Part shown: positions 46,385 to 58,619 of the stretch, piece after piece
How positions within the stretch are numbered: position 1 is the stretch's first letter
Layout of the letters: each line of letters starts with the position of its first letter
Assembly: GCA_013423385.1 (NCBI GenBank)
Contig: BLZA01000023.1
Location: forward strand, 1 to 64,000
Reading direction: 5' to 3'
Source of the DNA: Naganishia liquefaciens
Taxonomy: Eukaryota > Basidiomycota > Tremellomycetes > Filobasidiales > Filobasidiaceae
Length of the DNA stretch: 64,000 nucleotides
The notes under the pieces: generated by a model
What the model saw: only the letters and a program-made list of their open reading frames with translations
Databases searched by the model: none
Told to the model about the DNA's origin: nothing
Position numbers and translations under genes: made by a program

Positions 46385-48533
46385 TCACAACTTGGCAACG
46401 GTCTTTTCTCCAGGCTTGGAGGTGTCGCCCGGTACGCCGTTGCTGAAGAGCATGCTCTCGGCGTCCTTCATCTTGTTGGCAGGAGCGATACCGCCCTTGT
46501 ACATTCCGTTGTGTGAGCCATTGAACAAGAGGTTGGAGATGCCGTCGTAGCCCTTGACGCCGGTAGCCTTTTCAAGACGAGTCGCAATCTCGTCCGAAAC
46601 CTCTCGGAAGATGGCAATCTGTCGCTTGATGATCTCCTTGTCACGGCAAGTCGACATGTGGGTGCTGACCGTCTCGATGAATCGATCCTTGGCATCGGCG
46701 CTAAAGACCTTTTCCCAAAGCTTTCGCGGGGCGTTAAAGTCTTCCGGGTAAATGGTGGACAGGAAGGTACAGGCATTCGCGAGGAAGCCTTCACCGTGAA
46801 CCTGGTTGAGGTTGACGGATCGATCTCGGAACTGAATAGGGTCGATGGACGACAGGTAGTTGGGTCGGCTGCCTTGGTTGAAGAATGCCATCTGACCATC
46901 CCGCTGGAAGTTGCCCATTCGGTAGGGACAGACGGACTGGTTGACCGGCAGCTGCTGGTAGTTGGCGCCAATTCTGCAAAGGCGAGGTCAGTTGCGTGTT
47001 TCTCGCAAAATCAATGAGACTTACCGGTGTCGATGCGCATCCGGGTACGAGAACAATCGACTCTGCAACACGGGATCGGCCGAAGGCTCGATTCCGGGAG
47101 GCATGTGCGAAGGGTTGAAAGCGACTTGCTCGATTTCCGCAAAGTAGTTTTTGGCATTGGTGTCGAGTGTCATGACACCAATCTTGCGCAACTTGAACTG
47201 GTCTTGCGGCCAGACGTGGCTGCAGAGCAATGCGAGTTAGTGTCATAATCGGCCTTGGAACACGACGGCGTACGTGAGATCGAGCTACAGAAGAGAATTG
47301 CATCAGGGCGACAACTTTTTTGCGTCACCTCATTGACTACTCACGACATTGATCTTTTGCTCCTGCCACACCTTTTCTGCCTCTTGCGGGCTCATGACCT
47401 GCGCGTACAGAGTCCATGTAGGGTAGTCGCCGTTTTTGATCTGCCGAAGAAAGGGTCAGCTGGTGTAGACCGACCACGCGCGAGCTACTTACGGCGTTGA
47501 ACAGGTCCGCCTGTCCGTAATCGGGCGACTTTTGGGCAGCCTCTTCATTGGTCAATGTCTTGATGCCCTGGTCGGACTTGAGATGGAACTGGACATATTT
47601 CCATTCTCCGGCCTTGTTGACGACCTTGAGTGTGTGGCCATAGTATCCGTTCATGAATCTGATAGGGCAAGGACCGGCAAGTCAACGAGATACGGTCAGC
47701 GCACATCCGAGAGCTCGCCGCGACTCGGACGCACCGGAAGCCATCGGGAATTCCTCGGTCGCCCATCAAGATCATGACCTGATGCACAGACTCGGGGTTT
47801 TGCGACAAATAGTCCCAGAACATGGTCGAGTCGTCGGCGCCGGTCAAGTGAGTTTCCGGGTCTCGCTTCTGGGTGTGAATAAAGTGAGGAAACTTGGCCG
47901 GGTCTCGCAAGAAGAAGACGGGGGTGTTGTTGGCGACCCAGTCAAAGTTGCCCTCGGGCGTCCTAAACTTGACCGAGAAACCTCGCGGGTCACGCGCCGA
48001 GTCGGAACTGCCGGATTCACCACCGACGGTGGAGAATCGAACGGTGACGGGGCACTCGGTACCCTTTTTAAACATGGCGGCGAGGCAGAGGTCGTTCATG
48101 TCGTCGGTACAGACAAACTTGCCGTGCGCGCCGGATCCCTTGGCTGTGAATGGTGAGCCGGAGGATCAAGAGGATATCGCGTACACAGACTCACCGTGGA
48201 CGACTCGCTCGGGGATTCGCTCTCGGTCAAAGTGGGAGAGCAAGTCAATCAAGTGAAAGTCTTGCAAGAGCAAGGGACCGTTGGGTCCAACTCGCTGGAC
48301 CTCTGCGCAGGATCAGCGGCTGCATTCGGGGCGCGCGAGGCGGGTCACGTACCATACGGGTGAGGCATCGGCACACCATTCGAGGTAGTGTACAAGCACT
48401 CTTTGGAAGAGGCGTTTCTGTCTTGCTCATAGTTTTGCATGTGCGAGCGGTGCTCGCCGTTGGCGTTGCCGTTCTGTCCTGCGACAGGGCATCCGTTGCT
48501 GTTGGCGGTGATGTTGGGGGCGTTTCCAGACAT
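46385..48533 (-). CDS. Catalase, probably peroxisomal
   Basis: Heme catalase breaking down hydrogen peroxide. Eight exons on the minus strand: 48533-48353, 48302-48195, 48143-47735, 47658-47493, 47440-47345, 47284-47274, 47219-47025, 46973-46385, in frame, 584 residues. Catalytic His at about 96 ([14 protein letters not shown]), distal Asn in [15 protein letters not shown], heme-ligand Tyr in [13 protein letters not shown]. Exon 6 is 11 nt and encodes LDLT of [12 protein letters not shown]; without it the frame is lost. The protein ends -AKL, a peroxisomal PTS1-type tripeptide. The first 60 residues (Asn/Gly-rich) extend beyond the conserved core. Length fits the small-subunit monofunctional class with an extension. 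Confidence 0.93.
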
Positions 48534-50329
48534 GGTGGCGTGTGTGCGGAAGGGGGCGAGCTGCGGGAATTGCGTCCAAGCAGGGCTCCTGAAATATATG
48601 ATGACCCGCGGTGGCGAAAACGTGGTCGACCAGATCTGGCGGTTAACGGTGATTGCCGCCCAATCATCCCGCCCGCGTTTCTCGATTGCTTCCGTCTTTT
48701 GAGTAAGCTGACGTCATCGCGGTCACGGGGTGCCGGGTGGAGGAGCCCACGTCGTTTCGAAATCGGCGCCCGAAATGGGGCGGCCTGTTGATCGCATTGA
48801 AGCATCTGTGGATGGGCATCTCATTTATGGATTCGCTCGAGAGCTTACAACGTGACGGCGGTAATGGCGAGCGGCGCATGCCGAGAATGACTTGAAGGTA
48901 CCGATCTGTTCGTTTGCCAGTATGGTCGACGAGTCATGTAGCCAACAACTTGGATCTTATTCACAACGATCGTGTCGGTGGGCGCCTCGAACAGAATTCG
49001 CCCTGACACCCGGGAACACTGGGAAGAAATCCACCAGTCTGAACATGACAAAGATCCGCTTGCCGTGTGAGCTGTTGCATCGCAGGTCAAACCTTGACTG
49101 CGATCCCGCGCAGTGTTATCCCGTCTGAGATCTGACAATGCAAACTGGCTAATGCAGGCACATCAAGGCAGGTTGGCAGGTTGAGCATACGGTCCTCTGG
49201 TTTATGACTTTGTGTCGCAAGGCAAATGTGTTGTAAGACTCGGCCAATGGGGAAAGCGTCCAAGGAACGGCGAACCACCGAGATTAGGCGATCGTCACAC
49301 CCGGGCGCATGCGCTTCTTGTACATGCACGGCTTGGCTGGAACGGGATGCCGGGGGTCGCTTCACTACCGCATCAGCTCGTGCGCCAGACTTTTCAAGCA
49401 CGTATTGGCATGTCGGAGAATCAGGCAGCTGGCAGCCTGGGACGGGAGATCGATTCCATGTGCAAGTGGCAGGGAAATGCCTCAAAGGAACAGCTGTTAC
49501 AGCGCTTGGTATATCCATGGTCCACGCGTGTTGCCGTCACGGAACACGTCTGGGTCTTGCCGAGTCTGGAAGAAGGCTGGAATCAATGCACGCTCTTGCA
49601 CAATCGCGTCTCTTGACAAGGAGCAAAGTGCTGGGGAGGGTATGTCGAGTGCAGCTACTTTGCGATTAAAAGGCGAGGGCTCCGGAGGAGAATGGCAAAA
49701 CTCTTCTGAAGCGTTAGGAGGCATATGCCCGTGGAACCAGGAGACCGCTCTCGCCATGAGCGAGTGTGGTGGGGAGGAGCATGAAACGTAGGGGTGGTGC
49801 CTCCTGAGCTCTTTTCATGCGCTGAATGGCTTTTAAGAGAAAGCAGGACCCTGATATCGCGGAATCAAAGGCGGGGGCATCATGGTGCGATACGACCGGA
49901 GGGTCCAAGGGGCCAAGACTCGAGAGAGTCGCGTGGAATGCATTTGGGTCGCGGCAATGTGCAGCGAGCCTGGGATACTCAAGAGTGGGAGCAAGAGGTT
50001 GTATCACACTGAGAGAAAGCGGTAACATCAACTGCGGGTTCGGTCGTAAGACTATCAAAGGACTGCCAAAGGACTGCCAAAGGACTGCCACAAAGGACTG
50101 CCAAAGGACTGCCAAAGGACTGCCAAAGGATGGGCCAGGAAAAGAAACCCAGCCCGCCTCGAGCTGTATGTCCGGATAACTATAGTTTCTGCCGGGTGTC
50201 AATCACATAAGTAGACAGTGTAACAGTATCCCCCCTTTCAGTACATCCGCACAAGATAGCATTTTGATACATTGCCATCCCACGGAAGAAAAAAGAGCTC
50301 CATCACCTGTACCGAAGCATACCTTCAAA
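48534..50329. other. 1.8-kb stretch upstream of catalase without a supported gene
   Basis: The first few hundred bases must hold the catalase promoter. Overlapping + frames between 49200 and 49800 show no motif, no conserved-looking codon pattern and no splice partners. A short tandem repeat lies near its right end. Confidence 0.55.
50057..50129 (+). repeat. 11-bp tandem repeat
   Basis: Six copies of AAAGGACTGCC, interrupted once by two extra bases, about 200 bp upstream of the unrecognised 11-exon gene. Confidence 0.9.
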
Positions 50330-53300
50330 ATGTCAGCAGCTCTCAGGAGGGCCAAACGACGCCAACATCGTACCGATGGTACATATGATGCTCGACAGGA
50401 GGCTACACGACAAGCGGCACTTACCCGCATCGAGCCGCTAACTCGAGAAGGGGCAGAGAGACACCTTTTAAGACGCTCAAAGATAGCCTCCCTGTTCGAG
50501 AACGGCCAGCTCGATTTTCTGCAAGGACCGCTACCAAAGGCGGATGATGTGGTGAGTATTTCAAGAGCCCAGGTCAACCGATAATAATTCCAGCTGAGCC
50601 TTGGACCTCCCTGTTCGCAAGGTCGAAAATCGCCTACAATTACTCATGGATATTTACAATACCACAGCTTCACCGTTGCTTGGTTTTGATCCCTCCACCC
50701 ATCCTTGGCTCTACAATAAGCTTGCACAATGTGCATTGACGGTGGACTGCCTAATTCGTCTCGCCGTCGACCCATTATCTGCCGAGGTCTTACGACACCC
50801 CGCCCTCGAGTTGATGCCGCCTATTCCCGAGTCCGCCGCCACCTTCCAAATGTACGTCAGGGTTCACCCTACCACCCTAGGGGAAGCAACAACGGCAATG
50901 GAAACACTCAGAGTGAGTAATGGTACAGAAGGCTCACGAGCGCTGATGCATGATAAATCCTTCGCCATAGACCCAGCGCATGAACCACTCGCCGCGGCTC
51001 ATCGTCATGTTAGATGAGCTGGCGGAAAGAAGGCAAGACGAAGAGGACCAATTGGTGGAGGTGTACGGAGGAGTTACCTTTCGGGACGTGGAGACCCGAT
51101 TAGAGGAAGACCAGGTGGAAGGCAGAGCTTTATTTCGACGACGCCTCGCTCTGGAGCCGAAGCCGAATTTCAGGAGTCTGCGATTCAAGGAACTCTGCAT
51201 TGTGGTGGAAGATGCCTCAGATGGAGATGGCGATCTAACATCCCTCTGGCACGCTCATCCTGAGCTCTGGGATTTGGAGGTACTGCTGATCGGGTGTCTG
51301 GGTCAGGCTTCGTGAGTGACGTCTCAATCTTTCTTTCAGGCTTGGCTGATTCGGTTCATGCAGGTGGAACAGCGCATATGGCGGAGCGACTGTTCTCCGT
51401 TTCGAGATCCCGCCCAGCGATGGGTCTATGCTCCAACACGTAGTTCAACACTTCAACGTGAAAACCATCGCAGTCCCAACTACGACTGAAGTGATGATTC
51501 AGCTTGATCGGATCCAGTCGGCCATCAAAGGTCACTTTCAAGAGCAACTTCATTTCTATCGACTTCGCGGACAAGGCGCAGTGTCAGAGCGTGCGGCTGA
51601 GAGAGCGGCGGAATATGCCGGCGCAATCTGCCCTGCACATCTGGACGCGAACAATACTCTTTCGATTCGAATGGCTATGGATATTACTTTAAGGGATGCT
51701 AAGGGCCTCAGCACCTTTGTAAGTCAGCTTTTTGTCCTGCGAAGCCCTCGCCTGACACATTCCTTAGTGGGGCGTCGATGCCGGCAACGGCCCTCGGTGA
51801 GTTAATCTGTCCTTCCACACACAACGTGATACTGATTGCGTGATTTGGTCTTTTCAGAAGATACCGCGATGCCATTGACAGAGTCTCTGGTTTCGAGCCG
51901 TCAACCGGCGTCGATGACCTTGCGATAATCGCCCAGCGATATGGTCCCTTTGCAGACTTCTGGAACTTGTGCCTCCTGTAAGCCTAAGGTGAACCGCTTC
52001 AAGGCCCTGAAAGGCTGAGACCTTCATAGGCATCAGCTCATACAGGTTGCAATCATCTGTATGATCAAGTTGTTGTGGCTGGTCCGTCCCCTGGTCATCC
52101 TCGTTCAGTCCGACAAGATGTCCACTCTGCTGTCAGAAACTCGTTTTCTGGCACGCGACACGCAAGAGCTTCAGGATTTCCTCGATTCTACTATCAGTCT
52201 CGAAGCATACGTTTCCTCGACGGGCGCTTTGGCGGTCCGACAAACAGAAGAGAAACCTGAGGAAGAGGACAATGAAGTGCTGAAAGCCGAGAGCTCTAGC
52301 AAGGCAGCAGAGAGAGAGGACTGTGAAGAGGGCGAAGAAGACAGGTCGGATTCCGAATCTGAAGATCTCCTTTGGGAAGAATTCGCGCGAGGCAACTTCA
52401 TCTCAGAAAAGGCAAGTAGCTATGCGGCCAAGCTGGTGGGACCTCAGGCTAATCGAAGCCTGCATAGGTTGGCGAATCCTTCGTGGCCAAGTATGGCACA
52501 ACATCTTCTGTCCTATACGCTTTGGCCGTCGTCGACATCCATTGCGGTTTTGCAGCTTACAAGCCGATTTTCCAGAGCCGCGTTCATCGTCTTGGCTTGT
52601 GCGTTGCCATGAAGAATCGAGTCGCCCTCTCGATGGCTGCTGAACTGCGACCAGAGCCGACAGAGCCTTCAATGCAGGAGTTCCGACGAGCTGTCGAAGC
52701 GACATGTGACAGCCTCAACCTGAATGCGACAATCCGACAAGTCCGCTCAGAGCTTGGAGATATACTGCAGGGTTTGGAGTGCCTAGCTAATCTTCCAAGC
52801 GTTCCTCGGTCCCCTGAGGCCAATTTGGAGCTGTTCGACAAGCATTCCGCCATCATGAAAGGGATACGTGCCAATAGTAAGCCTCCGCTGTCGCGTGCTG
52901 ATGTAGCTTTTTGAAACTGATCATGGTACCCTGACACTCTAGCACTCCACAATTCTACCACAGCTCAGGGCGAGCCCCACGGGACAGAACGCGCAGCGCA
53001 AATTAGCTCGCTCGTCGAGCAGCATCAATCGCTCGTCTCCAACAATCGTCCTTCTCGGATTCCGGTTCCCAAATATCGCGAAGGCTGCAGAGAGGTTGGA
53101 GATGACGGTTGGAGGACATGGCTATCGTCCCTACCTCGCGGTATCGTCCTCGCCGAGTCGGCGAGATCCTCTGGCAATTCCAGTCAGGCGGTGCAGAGCG
53201 CTTTAACTAGAGCCCGCCTTCGACTAACAGCCAACAGACTGTCCCGCCGAGACGCAAGTGTCTTTCCAGACCCAGGAATCAGTCTCCTCGACCTCATCAA

Positions 53301-53891
53301 GTTGCTCTCAAAGCCTCCTGCTGGCACCCAAAGCTTGCAAGAAGAGTATCGTCTGATTGAATGTCAAGCCTGCGATGAGCTCGAGTATGTGAGGTGCACG
53401 TTAAGTCTCGTCTTCATCATGCCGATTGCTATCCGAATTGATAACGCCAGACAGCAAGGACACGTTGGGCAACATGACCCATGTGTGTAGTGCGCAAGCA
53501 TCGCAGAGTTTCATTCGCTACCGAGCCAGCACCCACAGTATGACAATTCTGTATTATCCGGTGCAGCTCCTTCTCAACGAGAAATATGGATACGCCGCTC
53601 ATATGGAGATACTCGCCGACCGAGAGAATTGGCATTTGTCGCGATTCGTAGACGAGGAGGGTGCAAGTTTACTCGACGCGGTGCAGCACAAATGTACGTC
53701 CTCATGGATCGCCTCGAATGTTACTGATCCAGGGATCCCCAGGCTACGGTGACGTTAACAATGAGTGGATGGCCCAACAAGCGGAGATCGCGGCGATCCT
53801 CAGGATTCAATTCTCTCGGGGCCGTGAAATCGGCGTGAAGAGAAAGGACGACTTCTACGGCAAAATGTGGAAGGTATATCAATCCATGTAG
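50330..53891 (+). CDS. Unrecognised 992-residue protein, 11 exons
   Basis: I do not recognise the family. Exons 50330-50551, 50622-50912, 50971-51311, 51364-51718, 51768-51796, 51858-51977, 52030-52411, 52468-52876, 52943-53384, 53455-53693, 53743-53891 stay in phase throughout, which argues for a maintained gene. The N-terminus is basic (MSAALRRAKRRQHR). A hydrophobic stretch lies near residue 460 (QVAIICMIKLLWLVRPLVILV), and an acidic low-complexity stretch follows (EEKPEEEDNEVLKAES). Other notable blocks are YGGATVLRFEIPPSDG, TFWGVDAGNGPRRYRDAIDR and VGDDGWRTWLSSLPRGIV. Exon 5 is only 29 nt and intron 7 is GC-AG (AAG|GCAAGT). No catalytic signature is evident. It sits between gene-free DNA and an Argonaute remnant. 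The phase-0 junction between exons 1 and 2 is the least certain. Confidence 0.6.
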
Positions 53892-54082
53892 TCTAGGAAG
53901 TCCTGTTCCTATGCCAAATATGTATTGTACAGGCTTGTCGAAGGCAGTTCCGTTAAATGTGATTCCTCGATGTTGCTCGCGTCTCTTTTGCGGTTTCTCT
54001 TGTCTGCGTATTGATGCACCGTGTGACATCAGTTGACCACGCAAGCTTGCTACAAGCCTGCATTTTAACGCATGGGATTCGC

Positions 54083-54911
54083 TTAACAGTCGTTGACGGC
54101 GTAGACGACGTTGGGAGGGGGCAAGACTCGCGCTTGAATCTAGGCCATGTCGCTGCGGATCTCAATGCCTAGCTCGGGATCTTGCCGACCGTCTCCCGTC
54201 GAAGGGCCTTTCTCCAATCCATGACTGAAAAACGTTGGAATCGTCAGCGTTGTCGAGCAAAGAATCCAGAATAGGAGACGTACTTCGGTTGAGTCGTTCA
54301 GCGGGTCGCTGAGCGGCAATCTTGACCATGTCGGCGGTCTAAAAAGGAGTACATCGATGAGTACAAGCGCAGACACCCTGAGTGGCGGGGCTTACCTGAT
54401 CGGAAGTGAACTTTCCGGGAGGCAAACTGTTGAAGGGTTCCAACGCGATGTACTCCATGGGTACGTAGTTTTCTGACCGTACAGAGCACAAGGCTGGATT
54501 GACCAGTATCAGACATGAACGTTGAAAATTCCATAGTCTGCTTACGAGGTTAGGATACCTCAAGTTGATGTTGTACGCCGTCCTGAAGTACGCCGCGATG
54601 TTGGTTACTGTATAGGGAGCGCCGTCTCGGCCGGACAAGATGAACGTAATTTCGGATGCAGGTTTCGCAGTGATGCTCATGATCGTAAAAATCTTATTGC
54701 ACGGCCGATGGGTGAGCTTGAACTTGCACAGTGAAAAGACCTTTCGCAGCTTGCTGATATCGTAAGGTTGCAAGGTTTGTGGCATTTCCGCGACTTGTGG
54801 GGGCCTTGTCTGTGGAAAAGTCAGTCAGGTGGACATGCAGGTATAACAGAACACCTACATCGCACCTGTCGGTTCATGTCGCTCGGGCACTCGTACGGAG
54901 GTTGCGACATG
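54083..54911 (-). pseudogene. Argonaute remnant: PAZ domain and linker 2 only
   Basis: Family blocks on the minus strand in Argonaute order: SKLRKVFSLCKFKLTHR (end of linker 1), then ITFILSGRDGAPYTVTNIAA and YFRTAYNINLRYPNL (PAZ), LPCALYGQK after a GT-AG intron (54495-54546), YVPMEYIALEPFNSLPPGKF, SDQTADMVKIAAQRPAERLN, and IQARVLPPPNVVYAVND (end of linker 2). The frame changes just after LPCALYGQK, again after ERLNR, and a TAG lies between IRSDMA and IQAR. Nothing of MID or PIWI follows; the next DNA is the 3' end of a gene on the other strand. The N-terminal domain is absent too: the first exon (54911 or from 55222, down to 54866) is proline-rich and unlike an Argonaute N domain. So this cannot slice or bind guide 5' ends. 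Confidence 0.78.
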
Positions 54912-56871
54912 ATGCAACGACGACGACCGCGGCTTGGCTTGTTCTCGTGGTGCCCCGCCGCCTCGTCTGCGTCAAGCGGCGCAAGTGACATCCAAGTTGG
55001 GAGTAACGGTCGTAGTGCCGTGGGCGTGGATTCGGAAGGGCAGTCCGGAGGCGTGATGGCATCCGGGTGGCGGGGAGGCAAGTTCTGGACCATCTTGGGT
55101 GGGAGATGGCGTTTTGGGACGCTCGATGCTGGCGGCGGGGGCGATGTCGAGAAGAGACGCGGTAGGTAGGTGGTGCGGAAGGATCTGGTCAGAGATGGGG
55201 AATACGGTGGTACGCGCCGCATGGGGATGCTGCTGTGAATACTGTGTGCCGCTTGTCCGCGGAATAGAGGGTGTATTGTCTGACGACGGCTCTGCTGGTT
55301 GACCGGACTCGCCGAAGGTCAACCCATTCTGCATCACGACGCCTGTGCGAGCCGACGACCGTCCGCCCCTTTTGTCAACACAAAAGGAATCTTAGCTCCT
55401 CCATCACTCCGCACCCCTACCGCCTACTGCACCTCGCACGATTTCGCGCGTTCCAGTCCGTGTCCCTGTCCCGGCCTCGACTGAATGTGCCTATACCCGG
55501 CTGGCGGACTCGTGAGCGTGTCCTCGACTTTGCGTTTGCGAGTGGGCGTGCTGACACGTCCGTGGATGATGATCGGGTGAGCTACGTTGCCCTACGTTGG
55601 CTTCATGGTGGCAGAAAGGATGTCGATTGACGAGTGCGATGGAAGGGTCGATTGGCATACCCTCGTTGATGTAACGTGATTCCCTGATTGAACGCCGATT
55701 TTCCAACATTTTTGGTCAGTTCACCCATTTGCGAGTGAGAAGTAGCGACATCTCGCCGTCGGTGGGCTTACATCGACTGTCCAAGCAGACAAGCAGGATC
55801 TTCCGTAGCCTTTGTCAGGAATGCCGTGTTCCAGCCTATCGGGATTGAGCACGAGTCGTTCATATTGTGGAGCGAACACCTCGCCGGAATGGTTTAGTTG
55901 ACGAACCGAAACCTGAAGAAGAGTTTGCGTGCAACCATAATGAGCAGATTGAAAGGAGGTAGGAGAGAGGACAAACAAGGGAATAGGCAATATACGGACA
56001 CACCATCTGCAAGTACTCGTGGGTTCGACTGTTTGAACTTCCCCGCCCAAACGATGTGAGCGATCACGGTGATCGCGATGCGCTACCGCAAGTACGGCCG
56101 CCATTGGATGGTGCATCATCTTTGCATATGGGCGGGAGATTGAGTGTTGATACTCGGGACAGTCTAAGTCGCATCCAGGATGACTACATGCTCGAATCTT
56201 GGTCAAACCTGATTGTAATCATGGTGCCATCTACCTATCATGGTTCCGGTCACATCCATAGTATCAAAATGAATACGAGTCCAGCATCTGAACTTGTAAC
56301 GATTCCTCGCAGCAGCCGCTTATCCAGCTTGCTTGCATTTGACCCGCACCCCCTCTCCATGTCCGCTGTGCGACATCCCGACCAGACGTAGCCGATTCTT
56401 CGGTTCATGTCGCGCAATCAGCCTGACAGTACCTGCCAGCTTGGTTCGCGTTGTATAGTGCGAGGTGTCTGCGAGGGAATGAGCATCGTGGACAAGATCG
56501 GAACAGGCGATGTCCGAGACGTACGATTGCTGAGCCCCTACGACACCGCCGCGGGCCCTGCGAGATGAGATGGGGAGACTGCGCAGATGGCGTGAGAGGT
56601 GAGATGCACAAGACTTTGCCAACGAGGAATCAGTATAGGATACGGATCGAGGTATAAAGACCCACCAGCAAGGTAGTTGCAGGCTTTGCGAACGATGTCG
56701 TCGGTGCCTGCTTGGGTGGAAGAGGAGAAGAGGAGAATCCTTTCAGCCAAATGTCTCAGATCGCACGCTTCTTCTTGTGCCATAAGGGGCTCACCGCTGT
56801 TCTTGATGATTGATCCCCTCCGAGGACCCTACGCATCCAGCAACCCTTTGCACCACTTGCTACACGCCACC
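54912..56871. other. 2-kb stretch without a supported gene
   Basis: Holds the possible 5' extension of the Argonaute remnant (open minus frame to 55222, proline-rich) and several short frames on both strands (for example 55721-56206 minus) with no motif or splice chain I can defend. Confidence 0.5.
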
Positions 56872-57499
56872 ATGTCTGACAGACCGCCTCTGTGCCAGCA
56901 AAGTAAGTCAGAAGGCGCCAAACGCGTCTCGAGGAGCCTTTTCAATTGTACTTACCGCGCGCCCTCCGCCCGTCCAGTCCTCGGCTGCTCCAGCTCGGAA
57001 ATCAAGGAGTTGAGCAGCACTTTGGACTCTGTCCGGCCCTTGATCACCGTCAGCAGTACCCGTGCCCGCATCGCGTCTTGTGTGAACTTGACCGAAGACT
57101 TTGACGGTCAGTTGATGTCGCGCCGGGGAGACGCGGGGGCGCTGAGCATCGCGCGGTCATGGCTGTGATGCAGTGTGCAAGCAATGTCAGAGGGCCAAGA
57201 ACTATGATGCGTGTACCGGCTCACCTTTATGCAGCGGCTGCTTGAAGTGCGGCGTCGTCTGCGAGCCTGCAACGACCGAAGCCATGCGATATCGCAGGCG
57301 AAACCAAGTCAGCAAGCGCAAAGCCCTGGTGGATGTCGAGGGGGAAGCCAAGCCGAAAAGGGCAAAGGGCGGGAACGAGAAGGGAGAGCGAAGGCAGCAG
57401 AAGGGGGAAAGCAGCAAGAAAGACAAGGAGAATATCAGTATGTGCTGCGCGTCTTGGACCGGTGCCATTGGGGCTTACCGTTCAACAGAGCCGACATAG
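56872..57499 (+). CDS. Small cysteine-cluster (Zn2Cys6-like) protein
   Basis: Exons 56872-56902, 56978-57106, 57174-57437 and 57489-57499 give 144 residues; leaving the last 51-bp intron in also keeps frame and gives 161. Residues from about 54 read VCKQCQRAKNYDAC, then TGSPLCSGCLKCGVVCEP, close to a fungal zinc cluster but with eight rather than six residues between the second and third cysteines. A very basic tail follows (RYRRRNQVSKRK, then KPKRAKGGNEKGERRQQKGE), suggesting nuclear entry or DNA binding. No activation or middle-homology domain. It may be a short DNA-binding factor, or a decayed fragment of one. The start was chosen for its clean splice to exon 2. Confidence 0.5.
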
Positions 57500-57535
57500 G
57501 CTGCAACGCTCGATGGCCGTGTCCGGGGACGCCGG

Positions 57536-57583
57536 GACGAGTCGGACGAGTCGGACGAGTCGGACGAGTCGGACGAGTCGGAT
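57536..57583 (+). repeat. 9-bp tandem repeat GGACGAGTC
   Basis: Five tandem copies just downstream of the cysteine-cluster gene. Confidence 0.9.
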
Positions 57584-58619
57584 TCGTGCTGGTCGTTGGA
57601 TACGTGGATGGGTTGAGGCGTGTTTTGATGCGTAGAGAGGGGTTGACGAGGTCACGTTGTATGGGCTTTCGAGATGGCATAGAGTTGAACGCCAGGTTTG
57701 GGCGTGGGAGGGTGAGATTTGGCGGGACGAAAGGCTGCGACGACGAACCATGAGCGATCCACGCCCTATTGGATCCGACCGGGCTACGTCTAATCCCGTC
57801 GAGTGGGTTGCCGGGCACAAATAGCTCTCGCGTCGACGATGAGGGTGAGTTTACTAATGACATGGCGAATAAGCCGGAGACGGTAATCGACCGGCATACG
57901 GCGGCCGTCTCTGGAGAGGAAATGAGGTGAGCCCGGTATTTGGGCGGCGAAAGAGGCCGACTTGCAACACAACCTCTTACCCACCCGGCCCGCCGATTCC
58001 CCTCGCTATGACATTCCCGCCCTCTGCCAACCCAAATCCGTCCGTTCCAGCGTCTTGCTCGTTGGAGAGGGGTCCTCGGGGGGATCGGGTTTGGCATCTC
58101 GCAGACGTATTAACCCTGCAGCGCATGTCAGCCCAATGGATTCTGACTCGATGAATAAAGTGCGAAAGACTTGCGACAAAGGGGGAACAGAGTCGCTGTC
58201 GGAAGTGACGATCCCCGTCCTGGGTCTGCTGCGCGGCGCAGAGATTTGGCTTGATAGGTACGGTCGTCTGGCTGCTGGTGAGGGCGACCATGTCCTGCGG
58301 TGGGACGGCCGAGTGTGAGGGACGTATCATCCTGTTGACGGAGGATGGCAGTGGATGACAAGGGTGATGAATGATCTGTCGACAGATCATGAACGGCACG
58401 CAGCGACGGATGGGTCACTGTGGTTTGGGCGCAACTCTGGTGCGCCGAGGAAAGTCTTTCGCGAGAAGCGGCGGGGCGGGAGGGCACGTGGTCGGTTGGG
58501 CTGTGCCCCACGTGGGTTTGTTTTGATTCTGGGTCGGAAGGTGTTGAGTGTGACGTAGCGCGGGTTTGGGTTCTCCCAAAGGAGCTATGGATCGACAGAA
58601 TTCTTCTCAAACATCCGGG

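Noticed and set aside
47653-48156. 167-codon + strand ORF over catalase
   Set aside because: Antisense to catalase exon 3.
49309-49791. 160-codon + strand ORF
   Set aside because: Overlaps equally long frames in the other phases; none has recognisable content.
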